Under the pieces are notes generated by a model, which was given only the letters and a program-made list of their open reading frames with translations, was not told the DNA's origin and ran no database searches. Position numbers and translations under genes: made by a program. Source: Megaleporinus macrocephalus (taxonomy: Eukaryota > Chordata > Actinopteri > Characiformes > Anostomidae). From it: 64,000 bases of DNA. Location: NCBI GenBank assembly GCA_021613375.1, contig CM038711.1:17609194-17673193 (forward strand). The letters run 5' to 3'. Positions 51,301 to 55,489 of the stretch are shown one piece after another. Every line of letters begins with the position of its first letter. Position 1 is the stretch's first letter.

Positions 51301-51623
51301 AGGGCTGCAGCCCTGCAGCGCGCTGGGCCAGTTGAAACTGCGCCTACCTGTTTTTCCAAGCACTCCTTGGCAGAGAGCGAAGGTTTGGGCGACGGCGACC
51401 TGTCACACACGCAGCCCTCCAACAGGTAGAGCCCCGAGGGCCGAGAGCTCGACTCGCTCTCAAAGTAAAAGAGCATGTTCTGCAGCAGGGCGAACCACTT
51501 GGTGTGCCATTTCGTGTTGTCCGAGCTCTTCTTGCTCAAGCAGCCTCGCCTCGTGCCATCCTTCTTCGCCAGGAGACCCAGGTAGGTGACATGGCCGTCA
51601 TTGAGGCGAATTCCCTTCTGCAT
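861..51623 (-). CDS. rasgrf1: rasgrf1, Ras-specific guanine nucleotide-releasing factor 1 (19 exons, 3' end outside window)
   Basis: Multidomain exchange factor. In the family the CDC25 domain loads GTP on Ras, the DH-PH unit acts on Rac, and calmodulin binds the IQ motif, so Ca2+ entry at synapses is coupled to Ras/ERK signalling at the membrane. The spliced exons (each listed separately) give 987 codons plus 2 bases with every phase consistent. Domain order by residue: PH1 about 22-130, coiled coil about 130-177, IQ 209-219, DH about 245-430, PH2 about 461-590, REM about 620-730, Ser/Pro-rich linker about 700-950. Family members are about 1250-1270 residues, so roughly 280 residues, including the whole catalytic CDC25 domain, lie beyond base 1. 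The start [12 protein letters not shown], the [10 protein letters not shown] stretch and the RRMSLAS site favour RASGRF1 over RASGRF2. No stop or frameshift was seen. Whether a second rasgrf1 paralogue exists in this fish cannot be told from here. Confidence 0.96.
990..1034 (-). repeat. GA-rich simple repeat forming the intron 18 pyrimidine tract
   Basis: + strand GAGAGATAGAGAGAGAGA then A-rich and GAGAGAC. In the transcript this is a CT-rich run ending about 16 bases before the exon 19 acceptor, so it acts as the polypyrimidine tract. Confidence 0.8.
1176..1282 (-). CDS. rasgrf1: rasgrf1 exon 18 (residues 915-950)
   Basis: Acceptor GTTCCCAG at 1283. Reads (G)[49 protein letters not shown] is strongly conserved across the family, ahead of the CDC25 domain. 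Donor TCGCAG/GTGAAA, phase 0. The open frame that joins exons 17 and 18 through the intron is an accident of a stop-free 93-base intron, or a retained-intron form. Confidence 0.95.
1283..1375 (-). other. intron 17: 93 bases, stop-free in the host reading frame
   Basis: GTATCA..TCCCAG intron of 31 x 3 bases with no stop in frame. Retention would insert 31 residues, rich in Leu, Ala and Ile, between Gly915 and Phe916. The flanking protein is continuous in mammals without an insert, so normal splicing is expected. Confidence 0.85.
1376..1546 (-). CDS. rasgrf1: rasgrf1 exon 17 (residues 858-915, RRMS kinase site)
   Basis: Acceptor TTATGTAG at 1547. Reads [62 protein letters not shown] fits a basophilic (PKA-type) site. 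Ser910 here corresponds to the regulatory Ser near 916-927 of mammalian RasGRF1. Donor CACAG/GTATCA lies five codons later and opens a 93-base intron that is itself open in frame. Confidence 0.94.
1547..4335 (-). other. intron 16, unique AT-rich sequence
   Basis: About 2.8 kb. No exon or full mobile element recognised. Bases about 2500-2740 are less AT-rich and non-repetitive and could be a conserved non-coding block (inference only). The open frames at 2003-2347 and 3289-3504 show no family resemblance and were left out. Confidence 0.6.
4336..4455 (-). CDS. rasgrf1: rasgrf1 exon 16 (residues 818-858, acidic linker)
   Basis: Acceptor TTTCTGCAG at 4456. Reads [20 protein letters not shown], then [20 protein letters not shown]. 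Acidic, followed by a Ser-Pro/Thr-Pro cluster, with no known fold. Donor CTCAG/GTATAG, the G starting Glu858. Phase and length (2+117+1) fit both sides. Confidence 0.95.
4456..5493 (-). other. intron 15, no recognised feature
   Basis: About 1 kb of AT-rich sequence between exons 15 and 16. No repeat family, exon or RNA gene was recognised on either strand. Confidence 0.6.
5494..5864 (-). CDS. rasgrf1: rasgrf1 exon 15 (residues 694-818, Ser/Pro-rich linker)
   Basis: Longest exon seen. Acceptor GATGTGTAG at 5865. Reads [20 protein letters not shown], then [28 protein letters not shown] and [20 protein letters not shown]. The tail ([20 protein letters not shown]) is acidic and less conserved. 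Likely disordered, with many Ser/Pro phosphorylation sites. Donor CAGG/GTAAGC, phase 1. A (TTTC)n microsatellite forms the upstream pyrimidine tract. Confidence 0.96.
5876..5908 (-). repeat. (GAAA)n microsatellite, intron 14 acceptor tract
   Basis: Seven to eight GAAA units on the + strand, read as (TTTC)n in the transcript, ending 11 bases before the exon 15 acceptor. It is the polypyrimidine tract of this acceptor. Confidence 0.88.
7380..7830. repeat. purine-rich tract with (GA)n core at 7453-7518
   Basis: About 450 bases almost free of pyrimidine runs on the + strand, with over 30 GA units in the core and GGAGA/AAGAG variants around it. Mirror-type purine tracts of this kind can form triplex DNA. 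The transcript carries the pyrimidine strand. Confidence 0.85.
9796..10125 (+). mobile_element. solo LTR of an LTR retrotransposon
   Basis: 330 bases starting TGTCACAGTC and ending CATTACA (TG..CA ends), flanked by a direct 5-bp repeat AAATC at 9791-9795 and 10126-10130. Inside are a TATA-like CATTTATACCC and an AATAAA signal near the 3' end, as in an LTR. No internal retroelement genes flank it, so it is a solo LTR left by recombination. Five-bp duplications fit Gypsy or retrovirus-like families; the family is not identified. Confidence 0.82.
10213..10280. repeat. (TA)n(CA)n compound microsatellite
   Basis: About 25 TA units followed by nine CA units, in intron 14, 88 bases downstream of the solo LTR. 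Likely polymorphic. Confidence 0.95.
11594..11842 (-). CDS. rasgrf1: rasgrf1 exon 14 (residues 611-694, REM / RasGEF-N)
   Basis: Acceptor GATCAG at 11843. Reads [107 protein letters not shown] is the hallmark REM (Ras exchanger motif) helix pair that stabilises the CDC25 domain. Donor CCCG/GTGGGT, phase 2. Confidence 0.97.
11843..12377 (-). other. intron 13, no recognised feature
   Basis: 535 bases between exons 13 and 14. Unique AT-rich sequence. Nothing recognised. Confidence 0.6.
12378..12460 (-). CDS. rasgrf1: rasgrf1 exon 13 (residues 584-611)
   Basis: Acceptor TTTCTCACAG at 12461. Reads [20 protein letters not shown] and VTVPQMI, then AA to start Lys611. Donor ATCAA/GTGAGC, phase 2. 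It links PH2 to the REM region. A (CT)n microsatellite starts 19 bases upstream of the acceptor. Confidence 0.95.
12461..12633 (-). other. intron 12: 173-base GC-AG intron
   Basis: Starts GCACGT after CAG and ends TTTCTCACAG. The coding sequence on both sides is conserved and in frame only with this GC donor. Near the acceptor it contains a CT microsatellite (12480-12521). Confidence 0.85.
12480..12521 (-). repeat. (GA)21 microsatellite, intron 12 acceptor tract
   Basis: A pure GA run on the + strand, (CT)21 in the transcript, ending 19 bases before the exon 13 acceptor. It extends the pyrimidine tract of the GC-AG intron. Confidence 0.93.
12634..12776 (-). CDS. rasgrf1: rasgrf1 exon 12 (residues 536-583, PH2 end; GC donor)
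   Basis: Acceptor CTCTGCAG at 12777. Reads [48 protein letters not shown]. Trp in KSAWTSDI is the invariant PH C-terminal helix Trp. The conserved junction ISQ/C must fall after CAG at 12634, but the intron then starts GCACGT, a GC donor. No nearby GT keeps the frame into exon 13. The start of this exon carries two residues more than the mammalian protein. Confidence 0.93.
13722..13758 (+). repeat. left terminal inverted repeat of the Tc1/mariner element
   Basis: 37 bases, CAGTCATGGCC..ACAAATAT, matching the reverse complement of 15251-15287 at 36 of 37 positions. Confidence 0.92.
14095..15108 (+). CDS. Tc1/mariner transposase, 337 aa, intact
   Basis: Cuts and reinserts its own element at TA sites in the nucleus. 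The start is the ATG at 14095 in a strong context (AACCATGG); in-frame codons upstream begin only with GTG. Residues 1-115 form the two helix-turn-helix DNA-binding units ([20 protein letters not shown]), with a GRPRK AT-hook-like motif at 55-59 between them. The DDE catalytic core follows: Asp148 (FSDESPF), Asp240 (FQHDGAPCH) and Glu276 ([12 protein letters not shown]). Between Asp240 and Glu276 are 35 residues. Length matches full Tc1-like transposases (about 340). No stop or frameshift, so it may be active. It is transcribed opposite to rasgrf1. Confidence 0.94.
   Translation: MVISKETRAVIIALHKNGLTGKSIAARKIAPQSTIYRIIKNFKERGSIVAKKAPGRPRKTSKRQDRLQLFQLRDRATSSAELAQEWQQAGVSASARTVRRRLLEQGLVSRRAAKKTLLSRKNIRDRLIFCKRYREWTAEDWGKVIFSDESPFRLFGTSGKQLVWRRRGERYHQACLMPTVKYPETIHVWGCFSAKGIGSLTVLPKNTAMNKEWYQNVLREQLLPTVQEQFGDQQCLFQHDGAPCHKAKVITKWLREQNIEILGPWPGNSPDLNPIENLWSIIKRRVDKQKPTNSDKMQALIVQEWTAISQYLVQKLIESMPGRIAEVLKKKGQHCKY
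15251..15287 (-). repeat. right terminal inverted repeat of the Tc1/mariner element
   Basis: ATATTTGTG..CCATGACTG, the inverted partner of the left end, followed by the TA target duplication. Confidence 0.92.
16015..16078 (-). CDS. rasgrf1: rasgrf1 exon 11 (residues 515-536, PH2)
   Basis: Short exon placed by homology and splice sites: acceptor GTCGACAG at 16079, then [20 protein letters not shown] plus Glu, ending at GAGT/GTAAGT. The donor is near perfect. The last T joins exon 12 to make Ser536 (TCA). 64 bases, phase 1. Confidence 0.93.
16079..17370 (-). other. intron 10, no recognised feature
   Basis: 1.3 kb of AT-rich unique sequence. No exon, RNA gene or mobile element recognised. Confidence 0.6.
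17371..17531 (-). CDS. rasgrf1: rasgrf1 exon 10 (residues 461-514, PH2 first half)
   Basis: Acceptor TTCCCAG at 17532. Reads [68 protein letters not shown] is the typical PH strand pair. Donor AAG/GTGAGA, phase 0. Identical to the human protein over most of its length as I recall it. Confidence 0.97.
17532..18075 (-). other. intron 9 with possible conserved non-coding block
   Basis: 544 bases. The middle (about 17640-17900) is non-repetitive and more GC-rich than other introns. The donor side carries a CA-rich run in the transcript (about 18030-18062). Any regulatory role is inference. Confidence 0.5.
18030..18062 (-). repeat. GT-rich run just downstream of exon 9 donor
   Basis: GTGTGTGTGTATGTGTGAGTG on the + strand reads as CA-rich RNA starting 14 bases after the exon 9 donor. 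CA-rich runs at such positions can bind hnRNP L. Confidence 0.75.
18076..18194 (-). CDS. rasgrf1: rasgrf1 exon 9 (residues 421-460, DH to PH2 linker helix)
   Basis: Acceptor TCTAAG at 18195. Reads [20 protein letters not shown] and [19 protein letters not shown]. This is the last DH helix and the linker to PH2. Donor ACAAG/GTAAAT, phase 1. A GT-rich run on the + strand (CA-rich in the transcript) lies 14-45 bases beyond the donor. Confidence 0.96.
18195..18864 (-). other. intron 8, no recognised feature
   Basis: 670 bases of AT-rich sequence between exons 8 and 9. The long minus-strand open frame at 18321-18701 is AT-rich, lacks family resemblance and is not called. Confidence 0.6.
18865..18974 (-). 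CDS. rasgrf1: rasgrf1 exon 8 (residues 385-421, DH CR3 helix)
   Basis: Acceptor CCATCAG at 18975, reading [20 protein letters not shown] and [16 protein letters not shown]. IPRYxLxLxELLxxTP is the CR3 signature of DH domains, so the Rac-directed exchange surface is intact. Donor TTCCAG/GTACAG, leaving AG for Arg421 (phase 2). Confidence 0.96.
18975..21062 (-). other. intron 7, unique sequence
   Basis: 2.1 kb, very AT-rich except about 20540-20770, which is of mixed composition and unidentified. No exon or mobile element recognised. Confidence 0.6.
21063..21256 (-). CDS. rasgrf1: rasgrf1 exon 7 (residues 320-384, DH domain core)
   Basis: Acceptor CACCAG at 21257. Reads [40 protein letters not shown], then [20 protein letters not shown] and [16 protein letters not shown] leads into the CR3 helix, the GTPase-contact face of Dbl proteins. 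Ends CAG before GTGACC, phase 0. Almost unchanged from mammals. Confidence 0.97.
21257..23234 (-). other. intron 6, half occupied by a degenerate transposon
   Basis: 2.0 kb. Bases 21461-22500 are an old Tc1/mariner copy; the remainder (22500-23234) is AT-rich with nothing recognised. Confidence 0.7.
21461..22500 (-). mobile_element. degenerate Tc1/mariner-type element with transposase pseudogene
   Basis: Starts with the familiar fish/frog terminal pattern GCCAAAACATTATGACCAC. The minus strand carries a broken transposase: near 22380 it reads [18 protein letters not shown], followed at once by a stop, and the rest is scattered over several frames with stops. Parallel + strand text (GACCTCTGAAGGTGCC, TGGAGGCCAGAGCGTC) matches the antisense of this transposase family as I remember it. 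Clearly old and inactive, and of a different family from the intact copy in intron 11. Confidence 0.75.
23235..23314 (-). CDS. rasgrf1: rasgrf1 exon 6 (residues 293-320, DH domain)
   Basis: Acceptor with a clean T-run (TTTTTTTTCAG) at 23315. One base completes Ser293, then [20 protein letters not shown] and WPTLVL. Donor TTGG/GTAAGT. Length 80 (1+78+1) keeps phase with both neighbours. It encodes the DH segment between CR1 and CR2. Confidence 0.95.
23529..23782 (-). CDS. rasgrf1: rasgrf1 exon 5 (residues 209-293, IQ motif and start of DH domain)
   Basis: Acceptor CTTTAG at 23783, first codon GTG (Val209). [14 protein letters not shown] is a full IQ motif (hydrophobic-Q-x3-R-G-x3-R, residues 209-219), the calmodulin-binding site. 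From about residue 245 the DH domain begins: [20 protein letters not shown] is its first helix (CR1), followed by [19 protein letters not shown]. Ends AACAG before GTAGAG, phase 2. Confidence 0.97.
23783..24945 (-). other. intron 4 with decayed Tc1-like copy
   Basis: 1.16 kb. About half is the decayed element at 23969-24565. The open frames at 24025-24318 and 24418-24684 belong to it and are not host exons. Confidence 0.65.
23969..24565 (+). mobile_element. decayed, internally deleted Tc1-like element
   Basis: Left end TACACTACATAGCAAAGGTG and right end ACATACTTTTGGACAATTG are worn versions of the TACACTATATGGCCAAAAGTATGTGG inverted repeat common in fish. Between them, + strand fragments read [16 protein letters not shown] and later GTAGAAAGCC..GAGGCTGTTATAGCTGC, matching the N-terminal and C-terminal parts of a Tc1-like transposase with the middle missing. 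Ends and family are judged from memory, so borders are approximate. Confidence 0.62.
24946..25038 (-). CDS. rasgrf1: rasgrf1 exon 4 (residues 178-208)
   Basis: Found by splicing logic: acceptor TTGACAG at 25039, reading [15 protein letters not shown], then an acidic stretch SEDDSE, then IKKIKK just before the IQ motif. Donor AAA/GTAAGA, phase 0 at both ends, 31 codons as in mammals. The middle ([10 protein letters not shown]) is the least conserved part, as expected for a linker. Confidence 0.93.
25289..25352. repeat. (TTA)n microsatellite
   Basis: About 21 TTA units with two interruptions (GTT, AAT), in intron 3. Confidence 0.95.
25353..25495 (+). repeat. partial dispersed fish repeat (GGTTTCTTCCAC type)
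   Basis: Holds CCAAGGTTTCTTCCACTTTCC, a divergent middle, and a 3' end ATTGTAAATAGACTGTATAAATAAAT. The same layout is seen more completely at 39545-39750. Confidence 0.5.
26306..26453 (-). CDS. rasgrf1: rasgrf1 exon 3 (residues 128-177, coiled coil)
   Basis: Acceptor CAG at 26454. The first base completes Ser128, then [20 protein letters not shown] and [20 protein letters not shown] lead into EIERLKSE. The regular Leu/Ile spacing and charge pattern are those of the coiled coil between PH1 and IQ. Ends CTGAG before GTAACG, phase 0. Nearly identical to the mammalian protein as I recall it. Confidence 0.96.
26454..29256 (-). other. intron 2, AT-rich, no recognised feature
   Basis: 2.8 kb. No exon or mobile element recognised. 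Contains an A-run at 28560-28577. Small open frames (for example 28256-28552) have no coding character. Confidence 0.6.
29257..29363 (-). CDS. rasgrf1: rasgrf1 exon 2 (residues 93-128, PH1 second half)
   Basis: Too short to stand out as an open frame. Acceptor TCTTCAG at 29364, then Tyr-Tyr-Phe-Thr and [20 protein letters not shown], then the PH1 C-terminal helix [10 protein letters not shown] with its conserved Trp. It ends at CAAG before GTATGC, leaving AG for a split Ser codon (phase 2). Separated from exon 1 by about 22 kb. 35 codons plus 2 bases match the family exactly. Confidence 0.95.
33441..33794. repeat. diverged direct duplication, copy A
   Basis: Shares ordered segments with 34956-35296: TTTTTTCTAACTATGTCCCA, TGCTGAAACAAAGAT-like, GTAATGACAGACTTT, TTTTGGTTGATTTGTGTT, CATAATTATTAGTTAT and TTCAATGTGTAACTG, in the same order with small gaps. 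I estimate roughly 75-80% identity by eye. Confidence 0.85.
34345..34470 (+). repeat. hAT-type terminal fragment (CAGGGGCTCCCAACC)
   Basis: CAGGGGCTCCCAACCATTTT followed by CACGGCCTAGACTGCAGACC is a worn copy of a widespread repeat that begins CAGGGG, as hAT elements do. No matching right end was found. It lies between the two duplication copies. Confidence 0.45.
34956..35296. repeat. diverged direct duplication, copy B
   Basis: Same orientation as copy A, starting 1.5 kb further right. Similarity stops sharply at both ends (after TTCAATGTGTAACTG on the right). Either a local duplication or two insertions of one unknown repeat. Confidence 0.85.
36887..36957. repeat. (TG)n microsatellite
   Basis: About 32 TG units preceded by an AT-rich palindromic stretch (36840-36886), in intron 1. 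Confidence 0.95.
37645..37700 (-). repeat. partial dispersed fish repeat
   Basis: AATTTATATAGAGCC, then CAACAGATGTTGTCACAAAG and GCAGCTTT: the same family and orientation as 722-800. Confidence 0.6.
38405..38565 (+). repeat. SINE-like repeat with tRNA B-box-like motif
   Basis: GGCGGCACTGTCGCCTCACA and AGCAAGACAGTCTGGGTTGA match a widespread fish repeat, followed by GGTTTCGATTCCTGG, which resembles the B box of tRNA promoters (GGTTCGANTCC). No complete A box or tail was found, so this is a fragment. Confidence 0.45.
39545..39750 (+). repeat. dispersed fish repeat, fullest copy
   Basis: GAAGGTTTCTTCCTCCAGTC, GAGGGAGTTTTTCCTTGCCA, then TTCTGTAAAGCTGC and AAGTGCTATTCAAAATAAA. It joins the TTTCTTCC part seen at 25.4 kb with the GTAAAGCTGC part seen at 0.7 and 37.7 kb, showing they are one family. 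Confidence 0.65.
41440..41960 (-). mobile_element. degenerate Tc1-like transposase remnant
   Basis: A minus-strand open stretch (41479-41688) ends [20 protein letters not shown] then [10 protein letters not shown], resembling the last part of Tc1 transposases (PDLNxIExVWxxLDR..ELxEVL). The + strand text GATGCTGAGGTCTGGACGC is a phrase of such repeats. No inverted repeats were found. Assignment is tentative. Confidence 0.42.
44030..44460. other. candidate conserved non-coding block in intron 1
   Basis: 430 bases of balanced composition without repeats, set in AT-rich intron. Contains GACGTAATTAGTAATTAGC (two homeodomain-type ATTA cores plus a CRE-like half site). Conservation cannot be measured here, so function is inference. 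Confidence 0.25.
48273..48316. repeat. (CA)n microsatellite
   Basis: About 21 CA units with one AA interruption, in intron 1. Confidence 0.95.
51348..51623 (-). CDS. rasgrf1: rasgrf1 exon 1 (residues 1-92, start codon, PH1 first half)
   Basis: The start is the ATG at 51623-51621, with A at -3 (AAACATGC). It opens [12 protein letters not shown], the expected RASGRF1 N-terminus, followed by the PH1 strands [20 protein letters not shown] and LLEGCVCDR. The exon ends after Gln92 (AAACAG) at a GTAGGC donor, phase 0. An open frame continues past the donor for some codons but loses similarity at once, which confirms the border. The exon sits inside the GC-rich start region. Confidence 0.96.
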
Positions 51624-52010
51624 GTTTGCTGGCCGAGACGGTGAAAGAGAGGGAGTGGGGGGCGAGGAAAGAATAACGCTGGCTGCTCCCTTACATCTTC
51701 TTGGAGAGAGATCTTCCCCCCACTTCCACCCAAAAAACAGGCGACCACTTGCGTTGGTGCTTTAGGAGCACAGCGCGGCGCGGCGTGCCCGCGCACGAAC
51801 AACGAGGGCGAAGCGCAGCGACAGACGAGCGATGCGGGACTCTACCATCCTAAACGTCTCCGGAGGCGCTCGCGTAGACCGCAAAGAGGGGGAAAAGAGA
51901 AAGAAGGAAGGGAAGAAAAAAGGAAAGAAAGCCACCCTCAGCAGCAGCGCGAGGACGAGGTGGACGCTGGGTTACAGTATGTGTGCGCGAGTGCGGCGTT
52001 CGCGGCGCTC

Positions 52011-52018
52011 TCACGTGA
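52011..52018. promoter_or_regulatory. CACGTG palindrome (E-box 1)
   Basis: TCACGTGA, a site for bHLH-zip factors such as USF, MITF/TFE or MYC/MAX, about 390 bases upstream of the ATG. Confidence 0.5.
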
Positions 52019-52061
52019 AATTGCTTCAGCATATGGGCTGAGAGGAGGTTGGCAAAGTCGT

Positions 52062-52071
52062 GTCACGTGAC
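52062..52071. promoter_or_regulatory. CACGTG palindrome (E-box 2, GTCACGTGAC)
   Basis: A perfect 10-base palindrome, identical to the ideal USF / CLEAR-type site. It lies 52 bases from E-box 1 (centre to centre), about five helical turns. Confidence 0.55.
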
Positions 52072-52103
52072 TGTCTCTCTCTCTCTCTCAGCTGCGACTA
52101 CAT

Positions 52104-52124
52104 TTCAGCACCTCGGACAGAGGC
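52104..52124 (+). promoter_or_regulatory. RE1/NRSE site (REST binding)
   Basis: Left half TTCAGCACC is perfect, the two spacer bases are TC, and the right half is GGACAG followed by AGGC. Against the REST consensus (TTCAGCACC-NN-GGACAG-CGCC) only two of the 19 fixed positions differ. It lies about 480 bases upstream of the rasgrf1 ATG. REST silences neuronal genes in other tissues, which fits the neuron-restricted expression of RASGRF1. Confidence 0.82.
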
Positions 52125-52130
52125 GGTAGA

Positions 52131-53580
52131 TGCACCGGCTGCGCTTGACTGAAGGCTTTGCTGAGGACATTACATGACCCTCTCGTGTTAGTTCCATGTT
52201 GGAGAGCTTTAGTCGCTTGCATACACGTCATTAAAACCCTATATTTAATTGAGAAAAGTACAAAGAAAACATCAAACATTGAAACTGAAAAAGGCACTGT
52301 TATAAAAGAGCAGTTTTTGTTGTTTTTTTTATTTGTTAATTATAATGCACATTTTGAATGCCAGTGACACATATCTAAAATGTCGGGGACAGCAAAAGAC
52401 TGGTAAAGTTGTGTAGTGCTGGCGGAACATCCTAGCGAGGCTGAGCCCTCAGAAGTAAAGATGAGGAGGGGTTCACTAAAAAAGTGTGCAGGCAATAGTG
52501 AAGTATAATGTTCCTCAACGAAAAAAAACAAAGAATTTGGGGATTTCATCCCCTATGGTAAATTACATCATTACAAGGGCCCAAGCTTTATTCAGATGGA
52601 CTGAGGCAAAGCGGCTTGTAGTTCTTACAAATCAAAGCTTTTTTTTGAAAATCATGGCCACCCACATCTTCCAGACTAAAGAGTAGAGGGCTTCAGGTGT
52701 TTCATTCAGTTCCATTGCCACTGGTGTATACAATTAAGCACCCAGTCATGCAGCCTGCACTATACAAACATTTGTAAAAGGTTTTCTCAAACAGATTTTG
52801 CAATCTTTTTGTGTTTTATCCATAAATGTTCTCCAAAGACAATACCCAGCATATATTTGTATATATGCAAATACAGCATATATTTCCTCCCCACTCCCAC
52901 CCCATGTTAATAAATCCTGACTGCTATGATAGCCACTGATGGAAATATTCAGTTTCCTTCCAGTAACATAATCTGTCTGGCATTCTTCTGCATTAGTCAG
53001 CTAGCAGAAAAACACAGCCCACCCTCAAGTGTCTGCCTCAAAGTAATTGAGGTTTTTTTGTTTTTTTTTTATTCCACTCACCTTCAAGATACATTATCAG
53101 AAGAGGGGGTTTCTTAAAATTTAAAAAACTTTGCTCTAGAGAATACTGTGGCACTGCTATAGGAGGCAAATAGGCATGTTTGCAACAAAGTGATTGTTAC
53201 GTTCTTCATTTTGGTAGAAATGCCCCTTTGAATTTTGTTTTGAAGCTTTTCATGCAAAGAGTGGAATGTTATTCAAGAAAACCATGTCAAACACTTGACC
53301 TCAATCCAATCCAGCATGCATTTCACTTACTGAAAGTAAAACACTCCTGACAGCATCACCAGGGAAAAACCCAGCAACTTGTGATGTCTATGGGCTCCAG
53401 GTTTCAGGCAGTCATTGACTGCAAAGGACTTAAACCAAGAATTAAAAAATAGCATTTCATTTTGGATTATGTTAGTTTGTTCCATTACTTTCAATGCTTT
53501 TAAAAAACGGCAGGACTAACTTAATTTTAACTGCAATATGCTGTGCTTGACAGCTAAAATAACAACACACACTAACATGC
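52131..53580. other. upstream flank, no recognised feature
   Basis: AT-rich unique sequence beyond the promoter. No gene, repeat family or RNA gene recognised. Confidence 0.55.
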
Positions 53581-53584
53581 CACT

Positions 53585-53790
53585 ACCACACCAGTGCTGA
53601 CCCACCACCCAAATAATATCTGCTCTGTGGGGATCCTGACCACTAAAGAACAGGGTAAAGGGGGCTAACAAAATATGCAGAAAAACAAACAGACTAGTCT
53701 GTAATTGCAGAACTACAAAGTGCTCCTATTTGGTAAGTGGAGCTGATAGAATGCACAGTGGGTGTACATACAAAATGTGGTCAGTTGGTG
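53585..53790 (+). repeat. dispersed fish repeat (CTGCTCTGTGGGGATCCTGA)
   Basis: Runs through CACTAAAGAACAGGGTAAAG, TCTGTAATTGCAGAACTACA and GGTAAGTGGAGCTGATAGAA, phrases I recognise from an abundant repeat of otophysan fish. The family name is not certain, nor are the borders. Confidence 0.5.
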
Positions 53791-54294
53791 TATATGACAT
53801 TTTTAAGTTGAAGTTACAATCTAGAGTGCATGTGAAACCTTGAGAGTATTTGTGGTGGAATCAGCAGTACTGCAACACTTGTAGGATGCAGGAACATTTT
53901 CTGCTTTCCTAATTTGCATAGCTACTTTGCAGATGCCTGATTAGCTAACACATCTCATAGCCAGGGGGACAGACAGAGACCTTGCCATCTTTCTTTTACA
54001 CTAACACAGTCATGTCCTCCAGCGTACCATCTGTAGGTTAAAATTCTTCTCAGCAAAGCTGTGTCTGTCCTTAGTGTGCCCTCAGTTTGCACATTAATAT
54101 CCTCTGATCAGAACTTCTAAACTGCATTTATTTCTATTTTTACTTTTTTTCTTACACTGTTTAAACGTGCAATTTGTATGTAAAAATATTAATTATCAAT
54201 AGAAATGTTCTCAAATTAATTTACAGTAACATGTTAAAAGAAGGTTAAGAATGTCTTTTTTCCATTTCCCCCAAAGTTGCTTTTTACCAGCAAA

Positions 54295-55481
54295 CAGGCC
54301 CGGAGTGGCTAATCGGGAGATACGGGAGGATTCCTGATGGGCCGGCTCAACCTCTAGTTTGGGCCGGTTTGAAGGGAAAAATAATTTAAAGACTTATCTG
54401 CCACTTCTCTAATCTTCTTCTTGCATTCATTCTCCATTCAACTACGCATTCATTCTCTATTCATCTGACAGCACAGCCCCTACATCGCAGTAGATTAGGT
54501 GGGTTCTACCATCTGAGGGAATTCTCCCCTCCTAAATGTTTGAGTTGGTTGCGCCCATGAGTCGTATTTTCTGAGCGGTAAAATTAAATATAGCAACAGA
54601 ACAACATGAAGAGTCAGTCGAAAAGGACAGGTTTAAAAAAGAAATGTGGTGGAGAAAAAAGCTGCCAAATGTGCGAAATGAACAGAGCTGTTCTCCAGAA
54701 GACGGACCCCAGCTGCAGCCGGTAAACAGAGATATGAAATAAGTTTGTATTGTCAGGCTATTGCGCAACGTTTGCACTCACAGCTTAGCGCAGTTTATTT
54801 TGTAGAGCCCAATACACACCGTTAATCACAGAAATCCAGTTTCAAGCTGAAAATAATAAACCTCATTTAGAAGTGTAGTATATTAATAGCTGAACTCATT
54901 AATGGAATGATTTTGTAGCGTCGGAGCAGCAAACCCCTTTCGACGCTACTGATGATCCCGAGGAGGCCATGTTAACTGAAGGGACAGGTAGAGGATAGTC
55001 TAACAGAGTTATTTAAACTCTTTATAATAACTAAGATAGTTATTTGTAATGTATAAGTACAACACAGAGAATAGACGTGATATATGTTAAATTGTGTTAA
55101 TCTTAATGTACACAGAGAAGACAATTCTCATGTCTATAGACAATGTTATTAATAAAGTTGAGAAATCAACTAGGAGGCTTTTGATGCTGTAGGTAGCTAC
55201 TAAACATACATGTAGTGAAGCTACTTTAGTTTACTCTAGTTTAGTGTAAATCTAACAATAGAGCACCTCTCTGTAGGGAAGAAAGACGCTATTTTAATTA
55301 TTTTTTTTATTAAACATGTTTAGGTGAAGTGTTTTTTGTTAGCTTACCAACATATACCTGAACTTATGTCAGATAAAAATTTATTTTATTTTAATTTATT
55401 TATATTCCTCCTCCATGGAAAAAGTGGGCCGGATTTGGACATGAAACTCCTGGGCTGAAAAAGGGGCCCACTCTGGCCCTG
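54295..55481 (+). mobile_element. non-autonomous hAT element
   Basis: 1187 bases with ends CAGGCCCGGAGTGG (left) and, reverse-complemented, CAGGGCCAGAGTGG (right), 12 of 14 identical, starting CAGG as hAT elements do. Flanked by an 8-bp target duplication CCAGCAAA / CCAGCAAC (7 of 8). An internal + strand fragment (about 54605-54720) reads like the Lys-rich start of a hAT transposase, but there is no catalytic core. Directionality is therefore tentative. Confidence 0.82.
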
Positions 55482-55489
55482 CCAGCAAC

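Larger units (their letters stand above)
29364..51347 (-). other. intron 1, about 22 kb
   Basis: The largest intron, between the two halves of PH1. Most is AT-rich unique sequence. Recognised inside: a diverged 350-bp direct duplication (33441 and 34956), short fish repeats (37.65 and 39.6 kb), SINE-like text near 38.4 kb, a degenerate transposase near 41.5 kb, microsatellites at 36887 and 48273, and two candidate conserved blocks (about 36200 and 44030). No exon or separate gene was found. Large first introns often hold enhancers. Confidence 0.7.
51624..52130 (-). promoter_or_regulatory. rasgrf1: rasgrf1 5' UTR and promoter region (CpG-rich)
   Basis: GC- and CpG-rich sequence (GCGCGG, CGCGGC runs near 51770-51800 and 52000) immediately upstream of the start codon, in contrast with the AT-rich surroundings. 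The CpG-rich zone extends into exon 1 (from about 51200). No TATA box stands out, as in CpG-island promoters. The start of transcription is not defined by sequence alone. Confidence 0.7.
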
